Shown here: piece after piece, positions 1 to 8,176 of the stretch
How positions within the stretch are numbered: the first letter of the stretch is position 1
Layout: every line of letters starts with the position of its first letter
Assembly: GCA_015493765.1 (NCBI GenBank)
Contig: WGCQ01000232.1
Location: 1-45,151, forward strand
Length of the DNA: 45,151 bases
Direction: 5' to 3'
Origin: Deltaproteobacteria bacterium
GTDB lineage: Bacteria; Myxococcota_A; UBA9042; DTJE01; S145-11
The notes under the pieces: generated by a model
What the model saw: only the letters and a program-made list of their open reading frames with translations
Told to the model about the DNA's origin: nothing
The model's database searches: none
Made by a program: the position numbers and the translations under genes

Positions 1-189
1 ATTTCGCCTGGCCTTACCCTGCCTGCCTGCGCCTTCCGTCAGGTTCAATGGCATGGACAACGCGGCACGTTGCAATTGCGAAACCACGTCGCCAAAGGGG
101 TGTTGCACGTGATTTGCCAGTTCGATACAGGACGTGGCCGCCTGTGTTGCGACCGTGAGTGCCTGGAAGTTCGAGGATTGGTGTTTCAT
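1..189 (-). CDS. Four-helix-bundle protein (S23 / 23S rRNA intervening-sequence protein family), 3' end outside window
   Basis: Partial gene running off the left edge; 63 codons are visible from ATG (189-187). The visible protein begins MKHQSSNFQALTV and contains QLQRAALSMPLNLTEGAGR, which is the conserved signature of the four-helix-bundle family (QLRRAALSVPLNIAEG-like) that includes proteins encoded in 23S rRNA intervening sequences and the Avd accessory protein of diversity-generating retroelements. A strong AGGAGG lies 5 bases upstream of the start. The usual family length is about 115-125 residues, so roughly half is missing. Its function in stand-alone genes is unknown. The ribosome site and start lie inside the left arm of a long palindrome. 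No rRNA or reverse transcriptase is visible in the window. Confidence 0.85.
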   Translation of the reverse strand, partial: MKHQSSNFQALTVATQAATSCIELANHVQHPFGDVVSQLQRAALSMPLNLTEGAGRQGKARRN

Positions 190-350
190 AAGACCTCCTG
201 GGTGTGTGTCAAAGTTACACCCCCGACAGTCCCGATTTGCAGCGATTGACAAGGGTTGCAAAGCAACCGCGCAGCGGCCTGCCCTTGCAATCGCTGCAAG
301 AGGGACTATTTTCCTGATTTTTTAGACACACCCCAGGAGGTCTGAAACAT
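181..350. repeat. Long imperfect palindrome over the four-helix-bundle gene leader
   Basis: Two nested pairs of arms are visible. The outer arms are 183-210 and 325-350; the right arm read on plus (CACCCCAGGAGGTCTGAAAC) is a near copy of the ribosome site and first codons of the minus-strand gene, minus three bases (TAT). The inner arms are 228-255 and 282-307 and share TTGCAGCGATTG. A third small hairpin, GGTTGC-AAA-GCAACC, sits at 254-268. The result is a potential ~170-base cruciform or RNA hairpin. It could be a remnant of a mobile element or of a divergent second gene copy. Confidence 0.7.
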
Positions 351-378
351 CCGATTCCACCACCGCTCACACGGTCTC

Positions 379-413
379 GGTCAACGGACTCGGCCAACGG
401 TCAACGGACTCGG
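379..413. repeat. Short tandem repeat, two copies of 15 bp at 20-bp spacing
   Basis: GGTCAACGGACTCGG occurs at 379-393 and again at 399-413, with further partial echoes (GGTCTCGG, GGTCCACGG) on both sides. It lies between the palindrome and the promoter of the lipoprotein gene. No function can be assigned. Confidence 0.7.
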
Positions 414-485
414 TCCACGGCCACGAAAATGCACTCCCATAACCTGCCGAACCTTGCCGCAATATTACTTTTCGGTCTTTCGGAC

Positions 486-516
486 TTGACAAATCCATAC
501 ATTTTCTTTTTATTGT
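486..516 (+). promoter_or_regulatory. Putative sigma-70 promoter of the OB-fold lipoprotein gene
   Basis: A perfect TTGACA at 486-491 is followed by an AT-rich stretch with TATTGT at 511-516 (19-base spacer) or TTTTAT at 508-513 (16-base spacer). The gene's ribosome site GGAGG follows at 538-542. The -10 choice is ambiguous. Confidence 0.45.
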
Positions 517-547
517 ATTGACTTGTTTTGATTTTTTGGAGGAATGT

Positions 548-2179
548 ATGAAAAAATTTTCAATGGTCCTGGCCTTGGCCTTGGTAATGGGATGCTCCGG
601 CAGGTCTAACACGACCACGGATACCAACAATAATCCCGGAAATGACGTCAAAGAGGGACACGATGTTGTATTGAACGTCGATTTAAACGGCAGCGACCTT
701 AAGGGCATTGACACGAATGTCGGTAAGGATGCAAACAACAATCAAAAGGATTTCAGTAATGTCAGTGGCACACTGGTCAAGGACCTGCAGGGCTCGAATG
801 ACAGTTTAAAATGCAGTACGGACGGTTTCCAGTCGGTACAGACGGACCTGACCATGGCACCCCTGATCGTGGTTAGTCCCCAGTTCGTGGCGTCCAAGGA
901 CAAGAACACGGGCGATGTCAAATTGTATGGCTACTTCGTGGCGCAGGCAGGTGTGGACCCGGCCCAGCCGCTAACCGGCATCGAAATGACTGTTGCACCG
1001 GAGGTGGACCCAGGCCTGAAGGAAGGCGACGTCATTAATGTACAGGGCGATTACGTGGAATTCTACTGTAATTCCGAACTGAAGGCCAAAGCGATTACCG
1101 TAACGGATAACACCAGTGAGCCCAAGCCCCTGGACGTGACCCCAGGTGATTTCGATAATCCCGAAAAACTGGAGGGCGTTTTGGTCAGGCTGAAAAACGT
1201 TACGGTCACCAACGCAAATCCGGACGCACCCAAGGACTATGGTAATTTCCAGGTTGCAAACAAGGTCCTGGTGGGCAACCTGTTCCGGGTTTCCTACATG
1301 AACAAGGGGACCAGCCAGAGGGCTGTGGGCGATGTGTTTGACTCGCTGGTAGGCGTGGTCAACTATGCTTACGGCCAGTACGTATTGGAGCCCCGCTCCG
1401 ATGCGGACCTGGTGATCGGCAGCAAGGCCGAGGGTGTGCAACAGCCCGACCAGGGCGCCGATGCCGCAGACGTGGCACCCACCACATCCACCGTGGCCCA
1501 GGTCCAGCAGTCGGATACCAGCACCAAGTGCAGCGGCGGCAACAGTGGCAAACCACCGATCCAGGAAAACCTTTCGTTTAGTGGCCTGGTCGTGATCAGC
1601 CCGGTTATTACTTCAACGAAATACAAAACCAGCACGTACTTTGTATGTGATGGCGGTGCCACCCAGATGACCGATTATTCCTGCATCGAGATGACGATGA
1701 AGGCCAGCACTGACCCCGGCCTGGCACCTGGTGATGTGGTTGACGTCACGGGTGACTACAAGGAATTCTATTGCAATTCCGAGATCTATGCGACATCGGT
1801 GACCAAGGACAACACGGCCACCGTGCCTGCTGCCAAGGTGATCAATGTTACTGATTATCCGGACAGCACGGACTCTGCAAAATGGGAGCCCCTGGAAGGC
1901 CTGCTGGTCAAACTCAACGACGTGACGATTACGAACGCCAAGGTCCTGGGAAGCGACGGCAAGGACCACGGTGATTTCATGGTTGGCGGTGACGGCAACA
2001 CCACAGGCGTGATCATCGGCCATGCCTTCCACCTGGACTACATGAGCACTGACCCCACCAAGGACAAGCGCAAGAACGGTACCAAGTTCACCAGCATCAC
2101 CGGCGTGGTGCAATACTCCTACGGACATTACAGGGTCAACCCCAGGACCGATGCGGACCTGGCGGAAGCGGCCCAGTAA
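548..2179 (+). CDS. Lipoprotein with two tandem OB-fold-like (ExeM/NucH-type) domains
   Basis: 543 residues from ATG 548 (GGAGG 6 bases upstream; an in-frame upstream start at 518 lacks a ribosome site and would bury the signal peptide). The signal peptide ends in a lipobox with VMGC (Cys16), so an exported lipid-anchored protein is expected. A linker rich in Asn and Asp (about 17-70) is followed by two homologous domains, about 70-290 and 325-540. Both carry DPGL-GDV--V-GDY-EFYCNSE, then LEG-LV-L--VT-TNA and end in Y-YG-Y---PR-DADL. That layout resembles the OB-like domain that precedes the nuclease domain in ExeM/NucH/YhcR-type extracellular nucleases. No nuclease, phosphatase or protease domain is present, so it may be a binding protein. 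Convergent with the gene ending at 2204; specific role unknown. Confidence 0.85.
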   Translation: MKKFSMVLALALVMGCSGRSNTTTDTNNNPGNDVKEGHDVVLNVDLNGSDLKGIDTNVGKDANNNQKDFSNVSGTLVKDLQGSNDSLKCSTDGFQSVQTDLTMAPLIVVSPQFVASKDKNTGDVKLYGYFVAQAGVDPAQPLTGIEMTVAPEVDPGLKEGDVINVQGDYVEFYCNSELKAKAITVTDNTSEPKPLDVTPGDFDNPEKLEGVLVRLKNVTVTNANPDAPKDYGNFQVANKVLVGNLFRVSYMNKGTSQRAVGDVFDSLVGVVNYAYGQYVLEPRSDADLVIGSKAEGVQQPDQGADAADVAPTTSTVAQVQQSDTSTKCSGGNSGKPPIQENLSFSGLVVISPVITSTKYKTSTYFVCDGGATQMTDYSCIEMTMKASTDPGLAPGDVVDVTGDYKEFYCNSEIYATSVTKDNTATVPAAKVINVTDYPDSTDSAKWEPLEGLLVKLNDVTITNAKVLGSDGKDHGDFMVGGDGNTTGVIIGHAFHLDYMSTDPTKDKRKNGTKFTSITGVVQYSYGHYRVNPRTDADLAEAAQ

Positions 2180-2203
2180 AGCCAATCCTTACCTCGCTTT
2201 TCG

Positions 2204-3106
2204 CTACATCCTGCATGCCTGGGGAACCAGGTTGTGATTTCCCTCGAAACCTTTGAATTTGACAGGTATTTTCGCCTTTTTCATCGGTTTTAGCAGCATT
2301 GCCGGCCCTTTCATCAATTTCATTAAAAAGGCACCCTCACGTGTGCTTGATTGGCCACCTTCACCACCCTTGCTGTAATCGTCGTGTGTGAATGACCATT
2401 TCACCGGGAACAGGGATGTACACCAAACTGCACCATTACCGTCCAATGTACACAATATGCGCAGGTCCTCATCAAACTCGTCCTGCTGCAAGGGGTCACC
2501 GTTTTTGTCCATGTCGGCATCCTCCGGTGTATTAAAGCCGCTACGATGCAATGCCACCCTGAGCAGTAGTTTGGTCCCTGCCCCGGGCCTCACCGTCTTT
2601 ACCCCGCTTACCTGCATCTCGTCGTCCCACAAACGGTCATGGCCCTTGTTACTGAACACCACAGGTGCAAAAAACCACCCCTTATCCGTGTGTACAGCCA
2701 GGTTTCCAACGGTTTCATCCATGGAATCCCCGGATATGGTCAACAGTTTTACCCCCAAAAACGGCCCCCCGGATTTGCTACTAAATAACGACTGACCTAC
2801 GCTGCACTTTCCGTCGTCCTTATAATCGCTGTGCTTCAGGTATGTCCTGCACGCCTGCAATGCATCCTTGTAGGGTCCCAGCAGCCGCATCATGGGGTGC
2901 GACGACCGCCAATTACTGGCATTCCACCGTACACACCGCGCTGTTTTATCCGCCTTCAGGGGCCTTGCCTTGTGGGTCGATTTGCCTTTGAGTACCCTGG
3001 CGGTCTTGGACTGCCTTGCCTTGGGCTTTTCCTGCTTTGCACCCACGTAAACGGCAGTGCCCATTACAATGGCCATTACAACGGCCAGTTTTCCGGTTGT
3101 CTTCAT
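2204..3106 (-). CDS. Secreted hypothetical protein, second gene of a two-gene operon
   Basis: 300 residues, not recognised. The N-terminus MKTTGKLAVVMAIVMGTAVY looks like a Sec signal peptide (cleavage around residue 23, after VGA). A basic segment (24-55, rich in Lys/Arg) follows, then a domain with several cysteines (near RCVRW, ACRTY, KCSVG, ILCTL, VWCTS, QACRM) that could form disulfides after export. DADMDKNGDP (about 200) resembles a calcium-type Asp loop. The start lies 10 bases downstream of the 1628-aa gene's stop and its purine-rich ribosome site (GGGGG) overlaps that stop, so translation is probably coupled. By context it may act with the large protein at the envelope; this is inference only. 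Confidence 0.75.
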   Translation of the reverse strand: MKTTGKLAVVMAIVMGTAVYVGAKQEKPKARQSKTARVLKGKSTHKARPLKADKTARCVRWNASNWRSSHPMMRLLGPYKDALQACRTYLKHSDYKDDGKCSVGQSLFSSKSGGPFLGVKLLTISGDSMDETVGNLAVHTDKGWFFAPVVFSNKGHDRLWDDEMQVSGVKTVRPGAGTKLLLRVALHRSGFNTPEDADMDKNGDPLQQDEFDEDLRILCTLDGNGAVWCTSLFPVKWSFTHDDYSKGGEGGQSSTREGAFLMKLMKGPAMLLKPMKKAKIPVKFKGFEGNHNLVPQACRM

Positions 3107-3115
3107 ACGGTCCCC

Positions 3116-6100
3116 CTATTTTTTCCTTGAACATTTCGATGGTTGCGTCAGGTCCTTTTCCTTGAGCACCTTGACACGATTCTGCAACAGTTTCACTATC
3201 TCCACCTCGCACTTCGCGAGGTCATCCATGGTTACGGACTTTGACCTTGCATAATGCCTGTCAATAACCCGCCGGACCCCTTTGGCAAAGGTCGCCCTTG
3301 CATTGCCGGCACCGTGTTGAACGGCCCGGTCGAACAAGGCCACCCTGCCTGCCTCGGATTTCAGCACATCCTGCCTCAAGCCGCTGAATTTGTGCCCCCT
3401 GTACGTGTATGAAAAGCGCTTATCCGCCAGGTAATAGCCCTTGTACGCCTTTTTGAGTTGTTCCGCCTGGAATGCCTTGCTGTGGTGGCCAGCATACTGG
3501 AATACTGCGGTCAGGCGTTTGTCCTTGATGATTTGCGTAACGGCCTGTTCGCCCGTCAGGACCTTGCCATTATCGATATCCACCACTTCCAACACACCCT
3601 TTGATGTCACGTCAATGCCCAGGTTGCGGAAGTATTTCTCGAATTCCGCCGGCGAATCTTTCTTCATGTTCTTCAGAATCCTTACCAGGCTACCCGTCTT
3701 CCCCTTCCTGCCAGTGGTAAACTGGATGAATCCCACGGATACATACCCTGTATCATAGGTATTTACCGCGCCGAAACCGCCTTCACGCGAGGAAACATGG
3801 GCAAACGCCTTGGCTATGGCGGAGTCCTTGTCCAATCCCGCCTGTTTCAGCATGTCCTTCACGGAAACGTTTTGGGAGCCATAGCGATAATTGCGGTCCA
3901 CAGAGGAAACCCCGTGCTCATTCCTGGTTATTGAATACCCACTGCGGGAGCGGATTGGGTGGTCCTTGTACCGGAACGTCTCTTTTCCGTCAGCCCCCGG
4001 GACAACCACCTTGTAACTGGACACGGGCTCCAAAACATGTGCAGGCGGCCCGGAAATGCCCTGTTTTTTCATGAAATCGGCCACGGACTTGCCGGGCTTG
4101 GGCCTGGTGCCTTTTCCACGGACCAGGTAATCATCCATCCTTTCAAGATACGCCTCCACGTCCCCCCGTTTTGCCTTTTTCGCCTTCCTGTAGCCGTGTT
4201 CATACCAGTCTATGTATTCCTGGGTAGGGGCTTTTGTCCTGGTCTGACCGGACTTCAGACTGCCCTTTTGCCAGTTACCTTTTACCTGTTTGGTCCAGGG
4301 TTGGGCCGCCTGTGTATGCCCTGTACCGGGTGCCTGCTGCTTTTGGTGCACCGGCCCGTTTTTCCCGACTCCCGGGCCGTCGTGGCCCTTGGCGCCAGCG
4401 CCTTTGGCATTAGGCTGCGATTTTTGGGGCCGCGTGCCCTTGGGTTCGGATGTCTTGCGCCCCGACGCCTTGGCTCCAGTACTACCTGCTCCCGTACCGT
4501 GGGGTTTGCGCCCCTTGTGCACGGTGTCCTTGTGCCCTGCGTGCCCTGCCGCCTTGGCATCCGTCCCTGGGCCACCCGGGGCCTTGGACGCGGGACCTTT
4601 CGACCCGGTTCCATGTTGTGCGGGCTGGTTTTTCTGAATCCCGGGCCTGTCCTTGTCATGCTGTTTTACCTGTTTGTTGACCTGTTTTTCCTGCCTGCTT
4701 ACCTGGGCGTGCCTGTCGTCCAGTTCCTTGATTTCCTTAACAGCATTGCTCTTTTTACCCTCTTCCAGCAAAACACTGATGTGGATCAAATGGGCCTCTT
4801 TTTGCAACTCCTTGAGCAGTGCTTCCCTGCCCTCCTTCCATTGCCTGCCGATCTCGTCCATCTTCTGCAAGTGCACAACGTAGGCCATCAATTGTTGGTG
4901 TACTTCCTTCTTTTGCTGTTTCCTCCTGGTCTGGATTTCATTCAACCGTTTCAGGCTCGCAGCCTTATACGCCATGGTCTCCTGTAGCCTTTTCAGCCCC
5001 TCCTCCTCGTCCTTTTTGACCTTTGCACGTGTGCTGTTCAGGCACACCTTGGTCTTTTGGATCTCCCTTTCCCTGGCATTCATGCCGGCCTGTCCCTTTG
5101 CAGGGTTCATGTGGCCGGTGAGGTCTTGTCTGTTATTGGTTACGTTCTGAACGGCCTGTGCGTTTTCGCCGGGGTCACCGGCACCTTCCGTGCCTTCCTT
5201 GGCATTTTTATTCTTCAAGGCCCTCAATGTCTTTGGTGAAAAATACCCGGACAGTTTCGTCACCATACTGTTGGTGTCGTTCGAACCCTTCTTAATGCCC
5301 CCAGCAGCATTGTCGTGTTGATTCTTTATATCATAGTACCGTATTTCCCTTTTTTCGACACTCCGGTTCAATGCCTCCACCTGAGGCAAGGTTGCCCTGG
5401 CACCATTGATGAAGGTCACCTGCCCCTTCTCCCGGACCGACAACGCACCCAGTTCATCCACCGTATCATTGTAGGCCTGGTCCAGCCACTTCAGTGTGTC
5501 ATACGCGACCTGACGCTTCACGAAACTCTCATCCAGGGCCTGCCCGTTCTGCATAAAATCGTTTTCCGCTGCCACGTAGGTATTGGCCGCGCCCAGCATT
5601 GCCTGCTGGTTGGCCCGCAGCAGGGCGTCAGCCCTTTGCTTCATGCCTTCCAGGTCAACCTCGCCGAACGATTTCTTGCCCTCCAGGATCTCCTCGCTCA
5701 CCAGGGGGTAAGGCACGCCTCCAGCCGCTTGTTTCAGCCAATGTTCCGACAATTCCAGGCCAATTTCCGCGGTCAGGGGTGCCGAGATCCCCATTTCATC
5801 CTCCTCCTCCCGCCTGGAGGCCTCCTTTACACCGACCGCCCCCATTTTGCCCTTTGCATTGGCAATGATTTTATCCTCGTCCTTGATGATTTCTGCGTAT
5901 TCCCCCGCCTTATTTTCCTCTTTTACGGCTGCCGCGTGTTCCTGTTGCCTCTGTTTTTCCAACGCCTGCTTTTGCTGTTTATCCGTGATGGTCTTTGCTC
6001 GGGCCGCCAGTTTATCGGCCTTGACCTGGTGCTCCAAGGCAAGGTCCTCGTGATGCGTCTTTTGCTTGTAACCACCACGTTTCAACTGCACCGCTGTCTG

Positions 6101-8002
6101 GTGTTCATCGATGGCCTCCTTCATGCCGTGGTAACTTTCAGCGTGGTGCTCCCAGTGTTCACGCAGGCTCTTCACGCTCAACTTTTTGGGGTCCGCACCC
6201 CATACGTCCATCACCACGCCCTTCAACACCTTGCCGCCGCCCTTCAACACCTTTTTGCCCAGTGATGTCTTTTGCCCTTCCGGCTCCTGTGCACCCTTTT
6301 TCCCTGGCCCTGGTGCGTTTTCCCCGGGTTCCTTGCCCTTTTGCGGTGGTTCCCGGCCTTCCGCCTCGTGTTCAGCGTGTCCACCTTCCTCTGCATGGGC
6401 ATGACCCTCATCGGACACGTATTTTTTTGCAGTACGTACGCCCTTTGAAGCGGCCCATCCCCCCAGGAAACCGGCAAATGACAGCCCGAATGCCTCCCAT
6501 GCCTCGCCCGCCTGTTTACCCACGTATGCCTCGGTCTGGGGGTCAGTACCAGGAATCCACTTGGCAACCTGGAACAACGCCACGCCCAGCGGCTGCAAGA
6601 AATAGGTCATGGTGAATACGAAATCCGCCAGGTCATACACATCACTACCCGCCTCCACCAGCCAGGCCGCAGCAGTCAAAAAGAACGCACCCACCCCGAA
6701 TATGGCCATTATGGCACCGATCACGAAAAACACGGCCGCCACCACCATCATCAGCATGGCCAGGGTTTCCAGCAACTGTCCGAACCCCGTAAGGAACTTG
6801 GACAGCCCGTCCACGAGCATGGCATAACCCGTGATCGTCATTGCCAAACGGGATGCTCCGCTCAGACCCACGCATTTCCAATACCTGTCTTGCCCGGAGA
6901 ATCCCGCAAGGGCACCTGTGGTACTTAACTTGTCACCACTCAGAGCATAGCCTAACAATGGTCCGTCATACTGGCCGACCAGGTCAGCCCCCTTGGACAG
7001 TTCCCGGATGCCCTCGACCATACCGCCTACGCCGCCGGCTTCATACATGGCCTCCAAAAAGCCCTGGCCCTGGGACATGGCCCGTCCCACGTTGAACACA
7101 CCCATTGCGGCCTTGCTGAATCCCGCAGCCCCCGGCACCTTCAGCGCCTCCATACCTGTTGTCAGGCCCTCGCCCAGCACCCCCATACCGAATGACTCGA
7201 CCACGGTTGAGCCTGCGGTGGCCAGGAACCCGGCCCCCCTGCCTTCACCCTCACCCTCCTTGCCGATCTTCTTGATATTTTCGGCCTCCTCGGCAATTCC
7301 TGGATTTTTGCGATGTTCGTCCAGGGCTATACCGCTTTTTGACTCCACCTTCTGGCCCGGGCCCATGAATCCGCCCTTCATGCCGCCCATCTCGTACCAG
7401 TGCTTTTCATTGAGTTCGTTCAGGGCGCCCACAAAGGTCCTGTAGTCCCAGTATGAATTGTTGATCCGAACGCTTTGTGGTTCCCTGGGTTGGTACAAAA
7501 TGTGGGCAAAATCATCCAAATGTAACAAGGACGGTTCCGGGGGCACCTTGTCCAGTTTCACGGTATTTGCGTGTAGTTTGCCGCCTCCTCCACCGCCGCT
7601 GCCAGTGCCACCGGTAACACCGCCACCGCCTTGCTTTCCTTTCTTACCGCCTTGTGCACCTTTTCCCGAGGACCTTGCACCGGGCACGTTGATAGGTTGG
7701 GAAGGCTTGATGGGGTCGCTGTGAAAGACATCGCGGTACGCCTGTAGCGCGGCACGCCTGATTTCCGGTCTCTTCGGGTCTTTGCGCGCAGCCTTGTGAT
7801 AATACCCGGATGCCTCCTCCCGGGCCTTTTTATCATCCCCTGAATGGTCAAAATGATACCAATGCTGGTTCCTTGACCGGATTTTCTTGAACATCTTTGT
7901 GTAATGCTTGAGCAGCTCGGAATAGCTTGGTTTGGGCTTATTGTTTTTGATCTTGTCTAATTTGGTTGCAGTCCCTTTAAGGCCCTCAGTCTTCACAGGC
8001 AT
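3116..8002 (-). CDS. 1628-aa membrane/coiled-coil protein with possible muramidase-like C-terminal domain
   Basis: Start ATG 8002 with GAGGA upstream. N-terminal helical part (1-110), a Gly-rich spacer (about 118-144), a conserved-looking segment with YWDYRTFVGALNELN, then a hydrophobic core (about 385-490: FLTGFGQLLETLAMLMMVV onward) with several candidate membrane helices. A His/Glu-rich stretch (about 527-545) leads into long charged coiled coils (550-1110) and a Lys/Gly/Pro/His/Thr low-complexity linker (about 1115-1240). The C-terminal region (about 1310-1628) contains SSREGGFGAVNTYD and YVSVGFIQFTTG, a pattern I associate with lysozyme-like/muramidase folds in which the Glu would be catalytic. 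No signal peptide is seen. The overall plan (helical body, hydrophobic block, coiled coils, C-terminal enzyme) recalls cargo proteins of extracellular contractile injection systems, but no DUF4157 motif or injection-system gene is visible here. Function remains inferred. Confidence 0.7.
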   Translation of the reverse strand: MPVKTEGLKGTATKLDKIKNNKPKPSYSELLKHYTKMFKKIRSRNQHWYHFDHSGDDKKAREEASGYYHKAARKDPKRPEIRRAALQAYRDVFHSDPIKPSQPINVPGARSSGKGAQGGKKGKQGGGGVTGGTGSGGGGGGKLHANTVKLDKVPPEPSLLHLDDFAHILYQPREPQSVRINNSYWDYRTFVGALNELNEKHWYEMGGMKGGFMGPGQKVESKSGIALDEHRKNPGIAEEAENIKKIGKEGEGEGRGAGFLATAGSTVVESFGMGVLGEGLTTGMEALKVPGAAGFSKAAMGVFNVGRAMSQGQGFLEAMYEAGGVGGMVEGIRELSKGADLVGQYDGPLLGYALSGDKLSTTGALAGFSGQDRYWKCVGLSGASRLAMTITGYAMLVDGLSKFLTGFGQLLETLAMLMMVVAAVFFVIGAIMAIFGVGAFFLTAAAWLVEAGSDVYDLADFVFTMTYFLQPLGVALFQVAKWIPGTDPQTEAYVGKQAGEAWEAFGLSFAGFLGGWAASKGVRTAKKYVSDEGHAHAEEGGHAEHEAEGREPPQKGKEPGENAPGPGKKGAQEPEGQKTSLGKKVLKGGGKVLKGVVMDVWGADPKKLSVKSLREHWEHHAESYHGMKEAIDEHQTAVQLKRGGYKQKTHHEDLALEHQVKADKLAARAKTITDKQQKQALEKQRQQEHAAAVKEENKAGEYAEIIKDEDKIIANAKGKMGAVGVKEASRREEEDEMGISAPLTAEIGLELSEHWLKQAAGGVPYPLVSEEILEGKKSFGEVDLEGMKQRADALLRANQQAMLGAANTYVAAENDFMQNGQALDESFVKRQVAYDTLKWLDQAYNDTVDELGALSVREKGQVTFINGARATLPQVEALNRSVEKREIRYYDIKNQHDNAAGGIKKGSNDTNSMVTKLSGYFSPKTLRALKNKNAKEGTEGAGDPGENAQAVQNVTNNRQDLTGHMNPAKGQAGMNAREREIQKTKVCLNSTRAKVKKDEEEGLKRLQETMAYKAASLKRLNEIQTRRKQQKKEVHQQLMAYVVHLQKMDEIGRQWKEGREALLKELQKEAHLIHISVLLEEGKKSNAVKEIKELDDRHAQVSRQEKQVNKQVKQHDKDRPGIQKNQPAQHGTGSKGPASKAPGGPGTDAKAAGHAGHKDTVHKGRKPHGTGAGSTGAKASGRKTSEPKGTRPQKSQPNAKGAGAKGHDGPGVGKNGPVHQKQQAPGTGHTQAAQPWTKQVKGNWQKGSLKSGQTRTKAPTQEYIDWYEHGYRKAKKAKRGDVEAYLERMDDYLVRGKGTRPKPGKSVADFMKKQGISGPPAHVLEPVSSYKVVVPGADGKETFRYKDHPIRSRSGYSITRNEHGVSSVDRNYRYGSQNVSVKDMLKQAGLDKDSAIAKAFAHVSSREGGFGAVNTYDTGYVSVGFIQFTTGRKGKTGSLVRILKNMKKDSPAEFEKYFRNLGIDVTSKGVLEVVDIDNGKVLTGEQAVTQIIKDKRLTAVFQYAGHHSKAFQAEQLKKAYKGYYLADKRFSYTYRGHKFSGLRQDVLKSEAGRVALFDRAVQHGAGNARATFAKGVRRVIDRHYARSKSVTMDDLAKCEVEIVKLLQNRVKVLKEKDLTQPSKCSRKK

Positions 8003-8035
8003 ATTAATCCTCTATCTGAAATGTTTTCGTTACCT

Positions 8036-8063
8036 ATTTTAATGTTTATACGAAAAAAAACAA
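8036..8063 (-). promoter_or_regulatory. Putative promoter of the 1628-aa gene operon
   Basis: On the minus strand, TTGTTT (8063-8058) and TAAAAT (8041-8036) are separated by 16 bases, leaving a leader of roughly 25-30 bases before ATG 8002. It is divergent from the S41 operon promoter. The match is moderate and the surroundings are AT-rich. Confidence 0.4.
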
Positions 8064-8075
8064 GCAGAAATTTTT

Positions 8076-8116
8076 CCCAAATTACCTGACTGCCGGATTG
8101 AGACAGGTAGTTTGGG
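8076..8116. repeat. 41-bp palindromic mini-copy of the 179-bp element ends
   Basis: CCCAAATTACCTGACT (8076-8091) faces AGACAGGTAGTTTGGG (8101-8116) across a 9-base centre. The arms match the ends of the full elements at 17752-17930 and 39792-39970, but the body is absent. It lies between the divergent promoters of the 1628-aa and S41 operons and could form a hairpin or an operator-like dyad. Confidence 0.7.
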
Positions 8117-8145
8117 ATCTTATACTGTGATTAATCCGACATTTC

Positions 8146-8154
8146 TGGTATTAT
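8146..8154 (+). promoter_or_regulatory. Extended -10 promoter of the S41/PEGA/CoA-ligase operon
   Basis: TGGTATTAT (8146-8154) is a good extended -10 element; the -35 position (about 8126-8131, TGTGAT) is poor, as is usual for this class. A start of transcription near 8161 would leave a very short leader before GTG 8177. Confidence 0.4.
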
Positions 8155-8176
8155 AAACCGGAGAGTTTGCTGGCAG

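Noticed and set aside
3959-4987. 342-codon plus-strand frame opposite the 1628-aa gene.
   Set aside because: It mirrors a Lys/Gly/Pro-rich low-complexity region, giving a Leu/Phe/Pro-rich product with no recognisable domain or ribosome site.
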